This document shows, in pieces, positions 16,372 through 25,337 of a DNA stretch of 29,275 nt. The notes below the pieces were generated by a model, which was given only the letters and a program-made list of their open reading frames with translations, made no database searches and was not told the origin of the DNA. Both the position numbers and the translations under genes were made by a program. Source of the stretch: an uncultured Alcaligenaceae bacterium (GTDB lineage: Bacteria > Pseudomonadota > Gammaproteobacteria > Burkholderiales > Burkholderiaceae_B); assembly GCA_937995985.1 (NCBI GenBank), contig CALKIR010000059.1, positions 1-29,275 on the forward strand. The letters run 5' to 3'. Position 1 is the stretch's first letter. The number at the start of each line of letters is the position of its first letter.

Positions 16372-17316
16372 CTAGAGCACGGTCCCCGCTAAAGCAGCTA
16401 ATAACAACAAGACCCCTACCGTCATATTGGCTCGAAACAGCCCCAAACCAAACTCTGGACGCTTGGGATCAAAACGGTGAATTTGCCAGGCAAAATGCAC
16501 AGCAATGGCGGCCATCAAAATAAAATAACCTATCCCCAGCCCCATGCCATAGCCTGCCCAAACCCACAACACAACAGTTGCCGCATAAAACCCTCCAATC
16601 CATTGCTTACCCCGATCACCAAAACGAATCGGTGCGGATTTGAGGCCTAAACGTAAATCATCTTCGATATCGATATAGCCATAAATAGCGTCATAACCAA
16701 TTTGCCAAGTGACTGCCCCAAGCCACATAAGCACTGCAGTCCACGGCACCATATTTTGGGTGTCGGACCATGCCATCAGCATCCCCCAATTAAAGGCGAT
16801 GCCTAACACGGCTTGAGGCCAATGCGTAAACCGCTTGCACAATGGATACACAATGACAAAGGGCAATAACGCCACAGCCAGCCACCGGCTATAAGAATTA
16901 ATTGCAAACAACAGCAACGCAGCCACCCCTAACTGCGCCACCGTAAACCATAGCGCATTTTTAAGACTCAGCTGCCCACTGGTTAAAGGACGAAAACGGG
17001 TGCGCTCAACCCGATGATCAAAATCACGATCAAAAATATCATTAAAACAGCAGCCAATGCCACGCATCAGCAAAGCACCCAAAGCAAATACCAACACGCG
17101 CCATAGACTAGGCCAGCCGCCCGCTGCTTGCACTAAAGCAGCCATACATGGCAACAGCGTTAGCCATGTGCCCACAGGACGATCCAGCCGACACAAACGC
17201 GCATAAGGCCGCCATGACGCGGGCAAATAACGCTGCACCCAATCGTCATGACGGATATCGGACAAATCAGGGCGCACAGCAGCGCGCCCTGACGAAGAAT
17301 CAACGGAATTACGCAC
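16372..17316 (-). CDS. ubiA: 4-hydroxybenzoate polyprenyltransferase
   Basis: Integral membrane prenyltransferase that attaches a polyprenyl chain to 4-hydroxybenzoate in ubiquinone biosynthesis. The 314-residue product has the two Asp-rich prenyl-diphosphate/Mg2+ sites: NDIFDRDFD (Asn92, Asp93, Asp96, Asp100) and, near 210, GYDAIYGYIDIEDD. About eight to nine transmembrane segments are apparent, and RLDRPVGTWL (about 43-52) is the usual UbiA entry motif. The start is a GTG that overlaps the aminotransferase stop region by 8 nt, implying translational coupling. It leaves a 30-35 residue hydrophilic N-terminus longer than in E. coli UbiA; there is no internal Met before the entry motif, so a later GTG start is possible. 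No ubiC is adjacent. Confidence 0.96.
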   Translation of the reverse strand: MRNSVDSSSGRAAVRPDLSDIRHDDWVQRYLPASWRPYARLCRLDRPVGTWLTLLPCMAALVQAAGGWPSLWRVLVFALGALLMRGIGCCFNDIFDRDFDHRVERTRFRPLTSGQLSLKNALWFTVAQLGVAALLLFAINSYSRWLAVALLPFVIVYPLCKRFTHWPQAVLGIAFNWGMLMAWSDTQNMVPWTAVLMWLGAVTWQIGYDAIYGYIDIEDDLRLGLKSAPIRFGDRGKQWIGGFYAATVVLWVWAGYGMGLGIGYFILMAAIAVHFAWQIHRFDPKRPEFGLGLFRANMTVGVLLLLAALAGTVL

Positions 17317-18532
17317 TGATCTTTACAACCTGCTCTGCCTGTTCACGAATCAAACGCCCGAGAATGGCAATACCTTCGCGAATGCGATCCTCGCTTACTG
17401 TGACAAAACTCAAGCGCAAGGTATTAGGCTTGCCATCAGCCGTGGCATAGAAAGGAGTACCGGGTACAAAAGCCACATGCTCATCAATGGCCTTAAGCAA
17501 CAACTGCTCAGAGTCAATGCCCTCGGGCAAAGTCACCCAAATAAACATCCCCCCTTCAGGACGGGTCCACACTGCTTCTTTGGGAAAATGCTCCTCCATG
17601 GCATCCAACATATACTGACATTGCTGTTGGTATAAATCGCGTACAGCGGGCAAATGCTGCTGAATAAAGCCATCCTTGATCGCCTCATACACAGCCATTT
17701 GTGCCAGCGTATTGGAATGCAAATCCGTAGCCTGCTTTATTTGTACCAACTTATCAATGATCGCGCGCGGCGCCACAATATATCCTAACCGCAGACCTGG
17801 AGCGAGCACCTTGGAAAATGAACCCAAATGCACCACTGCAGCCCCATGCTGTCGTCCTAAACTTAATAAGGTTGGTTGGGGCGTACCGAGATAACGCAAC
17901 TCGCCATACGGATCATCCTCAACAATAAGGATATTTTCTTGCGCACAACGCTCAACGAGCTCTTGACGACGCTCACGATTCAACGTCAGGCCTGTAGGAT
18001 TATGAAAATTGGGCAGCGCATAAATAAACCGTGCCCCTTTGGCCTTGGGCTCCGAAACCTCAGCAGGAATGAGCCCCCACTCATCCGTTTCCACAGCCAC
18101 ATACTCAGGCTCAAATACAGAAAAGGACTGCAAGGCCCCCAAATAAGTAGGAGACTCAACCAGCACCTTACTGCCGGGATCAATAAATAATTTGCCCAAC
18201 ATATCTAAAGCCTGCTGTGAGCCTGACACAATCAGCACTTCATCTGCAGACACTGCTGCGCCGGGGCGGCTCATATGCGCGGCCACCCACTCACGCAATG
18301 GCTGATACCCCTCGGTTGGCCCGTATTGCAACGCTGCCTGCCCCTGCGTGGCCAGCACACGGTCAAAGGCCTGACGCAACTGCTCTACCGGAAACCCTTC
18401 GGGAGACGGCAACCCACCGGCAAATGAAATGACCTCGGGGCGTGTTGTCACCTTCAGAATCTCACGAATGGCCGAGCTCGTAAGCCGAAGCGCACGCTGA
18501 GAAAACTGAAAAGAAAATTGTTGAGAATCCAT
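17309..18532 (-). CDS. PLP-dependent aminotransferase, LysN/2-aminoadipate type
   Basis: Fold-type I class I/II aminotransferase of 407 residues resembling LysN-type enzymes, which act on 2-aminoadipate and aromatic or branched amino acids; exact substrate unknown. Visible PLP-site features are FAGGLPSPEGFPVE near the start, QYGPTEGYQPLREW (about 69-82), PNFHNPTG (174-181), IVEDDPYGELRY (about 203-214), and the Schiff-base lysine in GSFSKVLAPGLRLGY (Lys241). The substrate-carboxylate arginine should be in NTLRLSFV near the C-terminus. No helix-turn-helix domain is present, so it is not a MocR regulator. It lies 52 nt downstream of the Rieske gene and overlaps ubiA, so it is probably in the same transcript as both. 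Confidence 0.92.
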   Translation of the reverse strand: MDSQQFSFQFSQRALRLTSSAIREILKVTTRPEVISFAGGLPSPEGFPVEQLRQAFDRVLATQGQAALQYGPTEGYQPLREWVAAHMSRPGAAVSADEVLIVSGSQQALDMLGKLFIDPGSKVLVESPTYLGALQSFSVFEPEYVAVETDEWGLIPAEVSEPKAKGARFIYALPNFHNPTGLTLNRERRQELVERCAQENILIVEDDPYGELRYLGTPQPTLLSLGRQHGAAVVHLGSFSKVLAPGLRLGYIVAPRAIIDKLVQIKQATDLHSNTLAQMAVYEAIKDGFIQQHLPAVRDLYQQQCQYMLDAMEEHFPKEAVWTRPEGGMFIWVTLPEGIDSEQLLLKAIDEHVAFVPGTPFYATADGKPNTLRLSFVTVSEDRIREGIAILGRLIREQAEQVVKISA

Positions 18533-18584
18533 GATGCGATGAAGAACCTGATATAAATACGAATATTAAACCAACCCAGTGCGC

Positions 18585-19613
18585 CTATGCCTGCCGCTTA
18601 GCTTGCTCGGCACGAATACGCTCTTGGGTACGCTTGCGAAAACGCAATGCAGCGGCATCAGAAGGCAAGCTCAACCGAGCCCCGTAAGCATCCATCCCCT
18701 TCTGTACTGCCTCGAGTACCGCCTTGTCCTCTAAAAAGGCCGCACGCACATCTTTGTTGAACAGCTGCGATACCTCTTGATCTTGGGGACTGAAATTACG
18801 CAACTGAAACCAGAAATACCGCGTATTTTTCTCGTCTATAGGGGTAAGAAAATTGTAAGAATCCATCAAAAACACATCAGGATGAAAGGGTGGCTCATCC
18901 GTAGCTGTGCCGGCAGGGGTAAAAATAGCCCGAATCACAGCATGTGCAGGATAACGCATCTCGTATTGCTGCTTGCGATCGCAGTTGCCCTGAAAACGAA
19001 CAAACTGCTGATAAAAAGGCGCAACCTCGATATTGTGCAACCAACGATAAGCGGTCACCCCGAGATCGTCCTCAGTCACCTCTAAGGGTACTCCTATGAG
19101 GTCATCACTGCCAAATGAAGTCTGATGCACCCAAGAAACATGCGTGGGGTCAAGCAAATTATCTGTAATAAACAAATAATTACAGGCCACATCCATTGCG
19201 TCACCGCTGTTTACCCCCCACTCGGGATCATCCCACTCGGCAATCTCAATAATATCATTGTCATCCGCCAAAGTGGGATCACCCATCCAAACCCAGATAA
19301 GCCCATACCGTTCCACACAGGGATACTGCCGCACTGTGGCACGTGCTGGAATCTCGGCACAGGCAGGAGCCTGTACACACTGCCCCTGCCCATTAAAAGC
19401 CAACCCATGATAGCCACACTCCACCACATCCCCAATCAAACGCCCCATAGATAAGGGCAAACGGCGGTGGGGACATGAATCATGTAACGCAACGGGCTGC
19501 CCATCCTGCTGCCGATAAAGCACTAAATCTTGGGACAACATCCGCACGGGCAGCAAATGCCGTCCCACTTCATTTGCAATTGCTGCCACATACCACGCAT
19601 TATAAATAAACAT
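18585..19613 (-). CDS. Rieske non-heme iron oxygenase, VanA-like
   Basis: Oxygenase component of a ring-hydroxylating or O-demethylating system, resembling vanillate demethylase VanA; the substrate is uncertain. The 342-residue product binds a Rieske [2Fe-2S] cluster through CPHRRLPLS (Cys47, His49) and CGYHGL (Cys66, His69). The mononuclear iron site is DNLLDPTHVSWVH (Asp155, His158, His163). Such enzymes need a reductase (VanB type); none is in the window, so electrons must come from an unlinked partner. The Lys/Arg/Gln-rich C-terminal tail is ordinary. It starts 21 nt after the tyrB-like gene, so the two are probably co-transcribed, placing an aromatic oxygenase between two aminotransferases. 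O-demethylase, sulfonate oxygenase and related activities all remain possible. Confidence 0.9.
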   Translation of the reverse strand: MFIYNAWYVAAIANEVGRHLLPVRMLSQDLVLYRQQDGQPVALHDSCPHRRLPLSMGRLIGDVVECGYHGLAFNGQGQCVQAPACAEIPARATVRQYPCVERYGLIWVWMGDPTLADDNDIIEIAEWDDPEWGVNSGDAMDVACNYLFITDNLLDPTHVSWVHQTSFGSDDLIGVPLEVTEDDLGVTAYRWLHNIEVAPFYQQFVRFQGNCDRKQQYEMRYPAHAVIRAIFTPAGTATDEPPFHPDVFLMDSYNFLTPIDEKNTRYFWFQLRNFSPQDQEVSQLFNKDVRAAFLEDKAVLEAVQKGMDAYGARLSLPSDAAALRFRKRTQERIRAEQAKRQA

Positions 19614-19634
19614 ACAACCACTACAGAAAATAAC

Positions 19635-20819
19635 TTAGACAACCTGTGCCAAAGACTGGGCAAAATACGCTACATTTTTGCTATTTAGCCCAGGGACACT
19701 AACCCGCCCAGAGGCCAACAAATAAATACCAAACTCATCGCGCAATCGCTCGATTTGCTCGGTATTAAGTCCGGTATAGCTAAACATCCCATTTTGCTCT
19801 AACCAATACGACGCATCATACTGGGGCGCATAATGAGCCAACTGCTCCGTTACGGCTTGACGCATAGCACGAATACGCGCACGCATCCCTGCTACCTCGG
19901 CCTCCCATTGTGCGCGCCACTCAGGCTGTGACAACACTGCTGCAATCACCTGCGCCCCATGCGCGGGCGGATTGGAGTACAAACGACGCACAATAGCCTC
20001 TAACACGCCACGTACATGCTGTGCCTCCTGAGCGGTTGCGCATACTACAGACAACGCCCCACAACGCTCACTGTAGTAAGAAAAATTCTTAGAAAACGAA
20101 TTAGCCACTAAAAAGCTCAGCTGCGCATCATACATGGCCCGCAACACATAGACATCCTCTTCGACGCCCTGCGCAAAGCCCTGATAAGCCAAATCCAAGA
20201 AAGGGATCAGCTGTCGCTCTTTAAGCACCATAATTAACTGCTGCCACTGAGCCTGATTTAAATCCACACCTGTTGGGTTGTGACAACAAGGGTGTAACAA
20301 CACAATACTGCGGGGAGGCAGTTGCATCACATCACTCAACATACCTTCAAAATCAACCCGCTTAGTCTCGGCATCAAAATAACGATAGGTATGAGTGCGT
20401 ATGCCACATCCTTGGAAAATGGCCTCGTGGTTGGCCCAGTTGGGGTCACTCACCCACAGCTCACTATCAGGGTAGGCCTCATGCAACAACTCACCACCGA
20501 CGCGCAACGCTCCGGTCCCTCCGATACTCTGAATGGTTGCAATACGGCCCTCAGCGACCGCCTGCTCCCCAAACAACAACTCTTGCACAGAAGTGCAATA
20601 ATCGGGTAAACCGGCCATTGGCAGATAAATACGTGGCTCATTACGCTCCGCCCAAGAACGCTCAACCTCGTGCACCACATCCAGAACAGGCACACGCCCT
20701 TCGTCGTCAAAATAAAGACCAATAGAAAGGTTGATTTTTTCCTGCCGCGGATCTTCTTGAAAGGCCTGGGCTACTTTAAAAATAGGATCGCCTGCATAGG
20801 CTTGCAAATGATTAAACAT
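19635..20819 (-). CDS. tyrB: Aromatic/aspartate aminotransferase (class I, TyrB/AspC type)
   Basis: PLP enzyme exchanging amino groups between aromatic amino acids or aspartate and 2-oxoglutarate. From ATG 20819 it is 394 residues, the normal length. Motifs of the I-alpha subgroup are present: NLSIGLYFDDEG, the cofactor-binding IGGTGALR, HPCCHNPTGVD, LDLAYQGFAQG (Asp and Tyr that hold PLP), SFSKNFSYYSERCGAL (Schiff-base Lys244), and ASGRVSVPGL with the substrate-binding Arg. An in-frame TTG at 20831 would add four residues; ATG is preferred because MFNHLQAYAGDPIF is the usual start. It heads a probable operon with the Rieske oxygenase, LysN-like aminotransferase and ubiA. Aromatic versus aspartate preference cannot be read here, so the symbol is a best guess. 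Confidence 0.9.
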   Translation of the reverse strand: MFNHLQAYAGDPIFKVAQAFQEDPRQEKINLSIGLYFDDEGRVPVLDVVHEVERSWAERNEPRIYLPMAGLPDYCTSVQELLFGEQAVAEGRIATIQSIGGTGALRVGGELLHEAYPDSELWVSDPNWANHEAIFQGCGIRTHTYRYFDAETKRVDFEGMLSDVMQLPPRSIVLLHPCCHNPTGVDLNQAQWQQLIMVLKERQLIPFLDLAYQGFAQGVEEDVYVLRAMYDAQLSFLVANSFSKNFSYYSERCGALSVVCATAQEAQHVRGVLEAIVRRLYSNPPAHGAQVIAAVLSQPEWRAQWEAEVAGMRARIRAMRQAVTEQLAHYAPQYDASYWLEQNGMFSYTGLNTEQIERLRDEFGIYLLASGRVSVPGLNSKNVAYFAQSLAQVV

Positions 20820-20892
20820 TGGTAATTGCAATTCCGATTAGAATAAGGAAGAAAAAAGACAGCCTGCCGCCTCCTACTGACCAAATCACGCA

Positions 20893-20921
20893 TTGACAGC
20901 GGCCTTACTCAATCATAAAAG
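20893..20921 (+). promoter_or_regulatory. Sigma-70 promoter for the MCE transporter operon
   Basis: Consensus -35 TTGACA (20893-20898), a 17-nt spacer and -10 TAAAAG (20916-20921; 4 of 6). It faces the plus-strand operon and gives a leader of about 145 nt before ATG 21075. It lies in the divergent gap shared with the tyrB-like gene, for which no convincing promoter was found. Confidence 0.6.
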
Positions 20922-21074
20922 AACCTGCGCCGAGAAAAAAGACTTGGCAGAAAAAAAGACCAAACGGCGGGTGTTCCCCCAACCATGCGCCAAACCCAAA
21001 CAAAAGCACCCTGTCCATGGTAGCATTTGTACGGTTGGTTACGAATTACTGGCGCAGCACACAAAGAAATAGTC

Positions 21075-22226
21075 ATGAAGACGGCTCATCCATCAAATCA
21101 ATTCTACACTCTAATAACAGCTACCCAGCCTGCTGCCCTTAAATTGACAGGCCAATGGACGTTGGCCAACTACCTGTCACTCAAACAAGCACTGGCACAA
21201 TTTCCTGCACAGCAGCACCAAGCGCTAGAACACATAGACTTTAGCGACCTAGAGCAGCTAGATACGGCAGGTGCCAAACGCCTCTGTCAATTTATTGGCC
21301 TCGAACAGCTGGACTCTATCTTGAAACAGGCCCAAGGGCTCTCTAAAGAGCGCCTGGCCCTTCTTGAAACAGTTGCTGATGCACTGCGCAAAGAGGGCCC
21401 TCATACCCCTGCCAAGCAATACGGCTGGCTCAACAATCTGCTGGTACGCATCGGTCAGGCCACCGAACGATTTTGGCATCATTTTCTCGATCTAGCCGGC
21501 TTTGTTGGCCTGATCCTCACCACTTGGGCGCGTAATATTTTTAACGTGCGCAACTGGCGCTTTACTTCGGTAGTGGCTCAAATCGAGGAAACAGGCCTCA
21601 ACGCCGTTCCCATCATTGCCCTTCTTACCTTTTTAGTCGGTGCTGTGGTGGCATTTTTAGGGGCCACCGTCCTGCAGACCTTTGGAGCCACTATTTACAC
21701 CGTTGACCTAGTAGGCTTTTCTTTTTTACGTGAATTTGCTGTCTTATTGACCGCCATTCTGATGGCGGGACGTACCGCCAGCGCCTTTACTGCTCAAATT
21801 GGCTCCATGAAAGCCAACGAAGAGGTGGATGCCTTACGCGCTCAAGGCCTAGACCCCATGGTCATCCTCGTCTTACCGCGAGTCATCGCCATGCTCATCT
21901 CCATGCCTCTACTAACCTTTATTGGCATGATGGCAGGTATTTTTGGTGGCGCCTTAGTCTGTGCCTGGGTACTTGATATCTCGCCCACCATGTTCTTAGC
22001 CGTATTTAAAAATGATATCAGCTACACTGACTTTTTAGTGGGTATGGCCAAGGCTCCCATCTTTGCTTTCCTCATTGCAGCCATCGGCTGCCAACAAGGC
22101 TTTAAAGTCACAGGCAGCGCCCAATCAGTTGGAGAGCGCACCACTTCAGCAGTCGTGCAATCTATCTTTACTGTAATCTTATTAGATGCATTTGCAGCCT
22201 TGTACTATATGGAGATGGGATGGTAA
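21075..22226 (+). CDS. MlaE-type ABC permease with N-terminal STAS domain
   Basis: Inner-membrane permease of an MCE lipid transporter, moving phospholipid or another hydrophobic substrate across the envelope. The 383-residue product (ATG 21075; an in-frame TTG at 21027 is less likely) begins with a STAS domain of the MlaB type (about 1-85; IDFSDLEQLDTAGAKRLCQ). A permease of the MlaE/YrbE family follows from about residue 135, with five to six membrane segments. Its core has EETGLNAVPIIALLTFLVGA, LTAILMAGRTASAFTAQIGS and EEVDALRAQGLDP, the conserved cytoplasmic coupling region. In E. coli MlaB is a separate protein; here it is fused to the permease, as in many LinK-like and other MCE systems. 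First gene of the operon, overlapping the ATPase gene by 7 nt. Confidence 0.94.
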   Translation: MKTAHPSNQFYTLITATQPAALKLTGQWTLANYLSLKQALAQFPAQQHQALEHIDFSDLEQLDTAGAKRLCQFIGLEQLDSILKQAQGLSKERLALLETVADALRKEGPHTPAKQYGWLNNLLVRIGQATERFWHHFLDLAGFVGLILTTWARNIFNVRNWRFTSVVAQIEETGLNAVPIIALLTFLVGAVVAFLGATVLQTFGATIYTVDLVGFSFLREFAVLLTAILMAGRTASAFTAQIGSMKANEEVDALRAQGLDPMVILVLPRVIAMLISMPLLTFIGMMAGIFGGALVCAWVLDISPTMFLAVFKNDISYTDFLVGMAKAPIFAFLIAAIGCQQGFKVTGSAQSVGERTTSAVVQSIFTVILLDAFAALYYMEMGW

Positions 22227-23023
22227 TGGACACCACTCGCACTTCCCCCATCATTCAGATCCGCGACCTGTGTAACCGCTTTGGTGACCACGTCGTCCAT
22301 GAACACCTGGACTTAGATGTCTACAAAGGTGAAATTATCGGCCTAGTTGGGGGATCGGGCACAGGAAAATCCGTTTTATTACGCACTATCTTAGGCCTAC
22401 GCCGCCCCAATGCAGGCAGCATCCACGTCTTTGGACGCTCTTTATTCGAGCTAAGCGATCGCGAGCGCTCTTCTATAGAGCGCCGCTTTGGCGTGCTGTT
22501 TCAACAAGGGGCCTTGTTTTCTTCACTCACAACCATTGAAAATGTGGCCATGCCCCTTATTGAGCATGCAGGCCTTAGTCAGGCCGAGGCCGAGGACCTA
22601 GCCTTATTGAAAATGGTTCTGGCTGGCCTTCCTGAAAATGCAGCCAATCGCTACCCCTCTGAACTTTCTGGCGGTATGATCAAACGCGCCGCTTTAGCAC
22701 GTGCCCTTGCTCTGGATCCCGACATTTTATTCTTGGATGAGCCCACAGCAGGACTGGATCCAATTGGAGCCAGTGAGTTTGATCAACTCACCCTCACCTT
22801 ACGCAATGCATTGGGACTCACTGTTTTTATCGTGACTCATGACTTAGATACGCTATACACCATCTGCGACCGCGTTGCGGTACTGGCAGACAAACACGTA
22901 ATCGTCAATGACAGTTTGGCGAATGTTGAAAAATTCGATAACCCCTGGGTGCAAGAATACTTCAACGGCCCCCGAGGCCGTGCAGCCCAAAGTGCCCAGG
23001 AACGCAGGCTGGAGAGCTCTTAA
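22220..23023 (+). CDS. MlaF-type ABC ATPase
   Basis: Cytoplasmic ATPase that drives the MCE lipid transporter. The 267-residue product has all nucleotide-binding motifs: Walker A GGSGTGKS (44-51), Q-loop FQQGALFSSLT, signature LSGGM, Walker B ILFLDEPTAGLDP, and H-loop THDLD. The sequence FQQGALFSSLT with ENVAMPL is typical of the MlaF/Mkl branch. Start ATG 22220 has GGAG 5 nt upstream; ATG 22226, which overlaps the permease stop as TAATG, is an alternative two codons later. Either way it is translationally coupled to the permease. The C-terminal tail beyond about 245 is Arg/Gln-rich. Confidence 0.96.
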   Translation: MVMDTTRTSPIIQIRDLCNRFGDHVVHEHLDLDVYKGEIIGLVGGSGTGKSVLLRTILGLRRPNAGSIHVFGRSLFELSDRERSSIERRFGVLFQQGALFSSLTTIENVAMPLIEHAGLSQAEAEDLALLKMVLAGLPENAANRYPSELSGGMIKRAALARALALDPDILFLDEPTAGLDPIGASEFDQLTLTLRNALGLTVFIVTHDLDTLYTICDRVAVLADKHVIVNDSLANVEKFDNPWVQEYFNGPRGRAAQSAQERRLESS

Positions 23024-23024
23024 T

Positions 23025-23945
23025 ATGGAACCTCGCGCACATCATCTCCTCGTTGGACTATTTACCCTCATTGTGGCGGTGGCCGCCATCATCTTTTCCC
23101 TCTGGATGACCAAGGCAGGCCGAGATACGGCCAACAAAGCCTACCAAGTGGTCTTTACTGAACCTATCAGCGGCCTAAACCGCGGCAGTGCCGTCCAATA
23201 CAACGGCATCAAGGTCGGCGAGGTCACGCTCATGCAACTCGATCCGCACAATATTGGTCGGGTTCTGGTAGACATCAATGTCCGTGAAAGCCTCCCCGTA
23301 ACTGCAAGCACCCGAGCCCGGCTGGCTATCACGAGCATCACCGGAGCAGCCGTCATCGAGTTATACGGCAGTGACCCCGATGCTCCCCCACTCACCGCCA
23401 GCGGGGAGGATGAATTACCCAAAATCATCGCCACCCCTTCCTCCTTAACACAGCTCATGTCTAGCGGTGAAGACCTGATGACCAACATCACCCAGCTCAT
23501 CACCAATGCTAATAAATTCCTCTCGCCTACCAATGCAGACAAAATAGACAACAGCCTCAGTCAACTTGAAACCCTACTGGAACAGCTCTCTAACGGCAGC
23601 GAAGGACTTCCTCAGCTCATAGCCAACCTCGACAAAACCAGTGTGGAAATCAGCCAAACCATGAACACCATCAACACCCTCCTCACCGAGCAGGGTGCAG
23701 AAATTCTCGAGCGCACCAATGATGCCATGCTCAACCTCCAAAAGAGCACGGCCCTAATCCAAGAGCTCATACATGCCAATGCAGAGTCTTTCTCTGAGGG
23801 TAGCACAGGCTTTGCCCTACTCGAACCCACCATGCAAGCATTACGCCAAGCTATTGAAAACATTAACTACCTAACCGAGCGTATTAATGAGAACCCTGCT
23901 GAGTTCTTGCTCGGCAAAGACAACATCCAGGAGTTTCAGCCATGA
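23025..23945 (+). CDS. MlaD-like MCE-domain periplasmic protein
   Basis: Membrane-anchored substrate-binding subunit of the MCE transporter, expected to form a hexameric ring in the periplasm. From ATG 23025 it is 306 residues; the frame is open back to 22908 but that part lies inside the ATPase gene. One transmembrane helix at about 8-28 (LLVGLFTLIVAVAAIIFSLW) is followed by a single MCE domain at about 38-118 (SGLNRGSAVQYNGIKVGEV, then TSITGAAVIELYG). A long helical, Asn/Gln/Leu-rich stretch runs to the C-terminus (about 150-290) and probably forms a coiled tube or linker. It is longer than E. coli MlaD. The start lies 1 nt after the ATPase stop, with GGAG upstream, and the end overlaps the lipoprotein gene as ATGA. 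Confidence 0.93.
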   Translation: MEPRAHHLLVGLFTLIVAVAAIIFSLWMTKAGRDTANKAYQVVFTEPISGLNRGSAVQYNGIKVGEVTLMQLDPHNIGRVLVDINVRESLPVTASTRARLAITSITGAAVIELYGSDPDAPPLTASGEDELPKIIATPSSLTQLMSSGEDLMTNITQLITNANKFLSPTNADKIDNSLSQLETLLEQLSNGSEGLPQLIANLDKTSVEISQTMNTINTLLTEQGAEILERTNDAMLNLQKSTALIQELIHANAESFSEGSTGFALLEPTMQALRQAIENINYLTERINENPAEFLLGKDNIQEFQP

Positions 23946-24637
23946 TTCGCCTCTGCCTCTCTTTCATACACGCCTCCGCCGCATTTTGGCAGCGTCTACA
24001 CAGCGGCTCCCGCGCCCTACTCGGACTGGTACTGGGTCTGAGCATGGCCATGCTAAGTGGCTGCAATATTTTGCCTGAATCCCCGCAGCTGACTCACTAC
24101 GAGCTCCCCGCCACCCGCTTGGCACCTATTGGCTCCCCTGCACCCTATACTCTTCAGCTGCTTACCCCGTATGCCAATCGCACCCTCAATACACAGCGTA
24201 TTTTGGTCAACCCAGAAGGGCATGAACTACGGGCCTACCAAGGCGCTGCTTGGGTTGACACCACCCCTGCTCTCTTGCGAGAGCGTTTTGCCCAAGCCCT
24301 CCTGGACACACAACTCGTCTATGCCCTCACTTTTAGTGGTGAAAGTGGCGCCCCCGAGCTGATTTTACAAACCCACCTCTATCGTTTTCAGGTGCATTAC
24401 GAGCAGGGCCAGCCTGTTGTACACCTTCAGCTCAACACTCAGCTTATTAATCGCCAAACAGGGAAAATCCTCGCCGTGCATCCCATCCATATCCAACGCC
24501 CTGTTACAGAAGGCGTGCACCTCGATCAAGTAATTCCTGTATTTGGCCAAGCAGCTGACGAAGCAAGCCGCGAACTCACCCAATGGCTCTCTCACACCCT
24601 ACAACAGCCTCACCTACTCGAAGGAAGGCCTCAATAA
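23942..24637 (+). CDS. ABC-type transport auxiliary lipoprotein (PqiC/LinN-like)
   Basis: Outer-membrane lipoprotein partner of the MCE system, of the ABC_trans_aux family (PF03886) like PqiC or LinN. The 231-residue product has a long N-terminal region then a hydrophobic stretch ending in the lipobox LSGC; Cys41 would be the lipidated residue. The mature part has the family pattern: YELPATRL early, then LLTPYANRTLNTQRILV, a WVDTTPALLRERFAQAL block and QTHLYRFQVHYEQGQPVV. The start overlaps the MCE gene stop as ATGA, so translation is coupled. The order permease-ATPase-MCE-lipoprotein matches linKLMN-type operons rather than mlaFEDCB; no separate periplasmic carrier like MlaC is present. A shared hairpin downstream ends the unit. 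Confidence 0.87.
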   Translation: MIRLCLSFIHASAAFWQRLHSGSRALLGLVLGLSMAMLSGCNILPESPQLTHYELPATRLAPIGSPAPYTLQLLTPYANRTLNTQRILVNPEGHELRAYQGAAWVDTTPALLRERFAQALLDTQLVYALTFSGESGAPELILQTHLYRFQVHYEQGQPVVHLQLNTQLINRQTGKILAVHPIHIQRPVTEGVHLDQVIPVFGQAADEASRELTQWLSHTLQQPHLLEGRPQ

Positions 24638-24644
24638 TACCTGC

Positions 24645-24678
24645 AAAAATAATTGGGGTGCCACACCCGCACCCCAAT
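24645..24678 (-). terminator. Terminator between the convergent lipoprotein and flavin-reductase genes
   Basis: Perfect 9-bp stem ATTGGGGTG / CACCCCAAT (24652-24660 with 24670-24678), 9-nt loop. On the minus strand it is followed by TATTTTTG and thus terminates the flavin-reductase unit; on the plus strand there is no T-run, so it would be only a weak terminator for the lipoprotein gene that ends 14 nt before it. Confidence 0.8.
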
Positions 24679-24711
24679 CAATGCACCTCTCAACATGGGC
24701 ACTGCCCTTGC

Positions 24712-25266
24712 CTAGCCCTTGGTAGGACGCTGCCCCGTAGGAACCACAGAAGCAAACTGTCCCTGCCAATACACCAATGGCCGAGCCACCGTTGCTGCAG
24801 GCTGACACAATACCTCTTGCACGCGCCCTAAAATTAACACATGACTGTGCCGCAAAATCACCTCATCGACCTGACACACCAACGCTGCAGCCGCACTTTT
24901 TAATACCCACACCCCACTTTTTGTCTGTACCCACTCCTCTGCACCATAACGTGCATCCCCCTGCAACCCGCCCACACCAGCAAAACGCTCAGCCACGGCT
25001 ATTTGCTCGGCAGTTAGTACATTGACAGCAAACTGACCCGCATGCTCAAGCAGCCCCCACGTATCCGAGCTCTGATTAATACATACCAATAACTCAGCAG
25101 GCTCAGCAGCCACTGACGCTACCGACGTCGCAGTCAACCCCCCGCGTACGCCCTGATGAGTCACTGTAATCACACTCACTGCCCCTGCCAAGTGACGCAT
25201 AGCCTGCTTATACTCCTGCGCACTGACCCCATTACTCACCTGCTGATTCACACTATTTACTGTCAT
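24712..25266 (-). CDS. Flavin reductase-like FMN-binding protein
   Basis: Small flavin reductase-like domain protein of 184 residues, similar to HpaC-type NAD(P)H:flavin oxidoreductases. Visible features are MRHLAGAVSVITV, the flavin-site stretch GGLTATSVASVAAEPAELLV, and LLEHAGQFAVNVL, with VYWQGQFASV near the C-terminus. It probably supplies or uses reduced flavin, but members of this family also act as FMN-binding oxidoreductases. It lies 71 nt downstream of soxZ, in a gap that is AT-rich and has no terminator, so it may belong to the fccB-soxYZ unit or have its own promoter. Its link to sulfur oxidation is positional only. No two-component monooxygenase partner lies beside it; the Rieske oxygenase is 5 kb away in another unit. 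Confidence 0.88.
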   Translation of the reverse strand: MTVNSVNQQVSNGVSAQEYKQAMRHLAGAVSVITVTHQGVRGGLTATSVASVAAEPAELLVCINQSSDTWGLLEHAGQFAVNVLTAEQIAVAERFAGVGGLQGDARYGAEEWVQTKSGVWVLKSAAAALVCQVDEVILRHSHVLILGRVQEVLCQPAATVARPLVYWQGQFASVVPTGQRPTKG

Positions 25267-25337
25267 GAATACTTCACTAAAAATATTAAATAATTTATAT
25301 TAATTAACTAATTCGCCGTTCTGGGCACCAGACTTTC

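Noticed and set aside
22908..23024. Upstream extension of the MCE gene frame
   Set aside because: It lies inside the ATPase coding sequence; ATG 23025 with GGAG upstream starts a normal MlaD-like N-terminus with its membrane helix.
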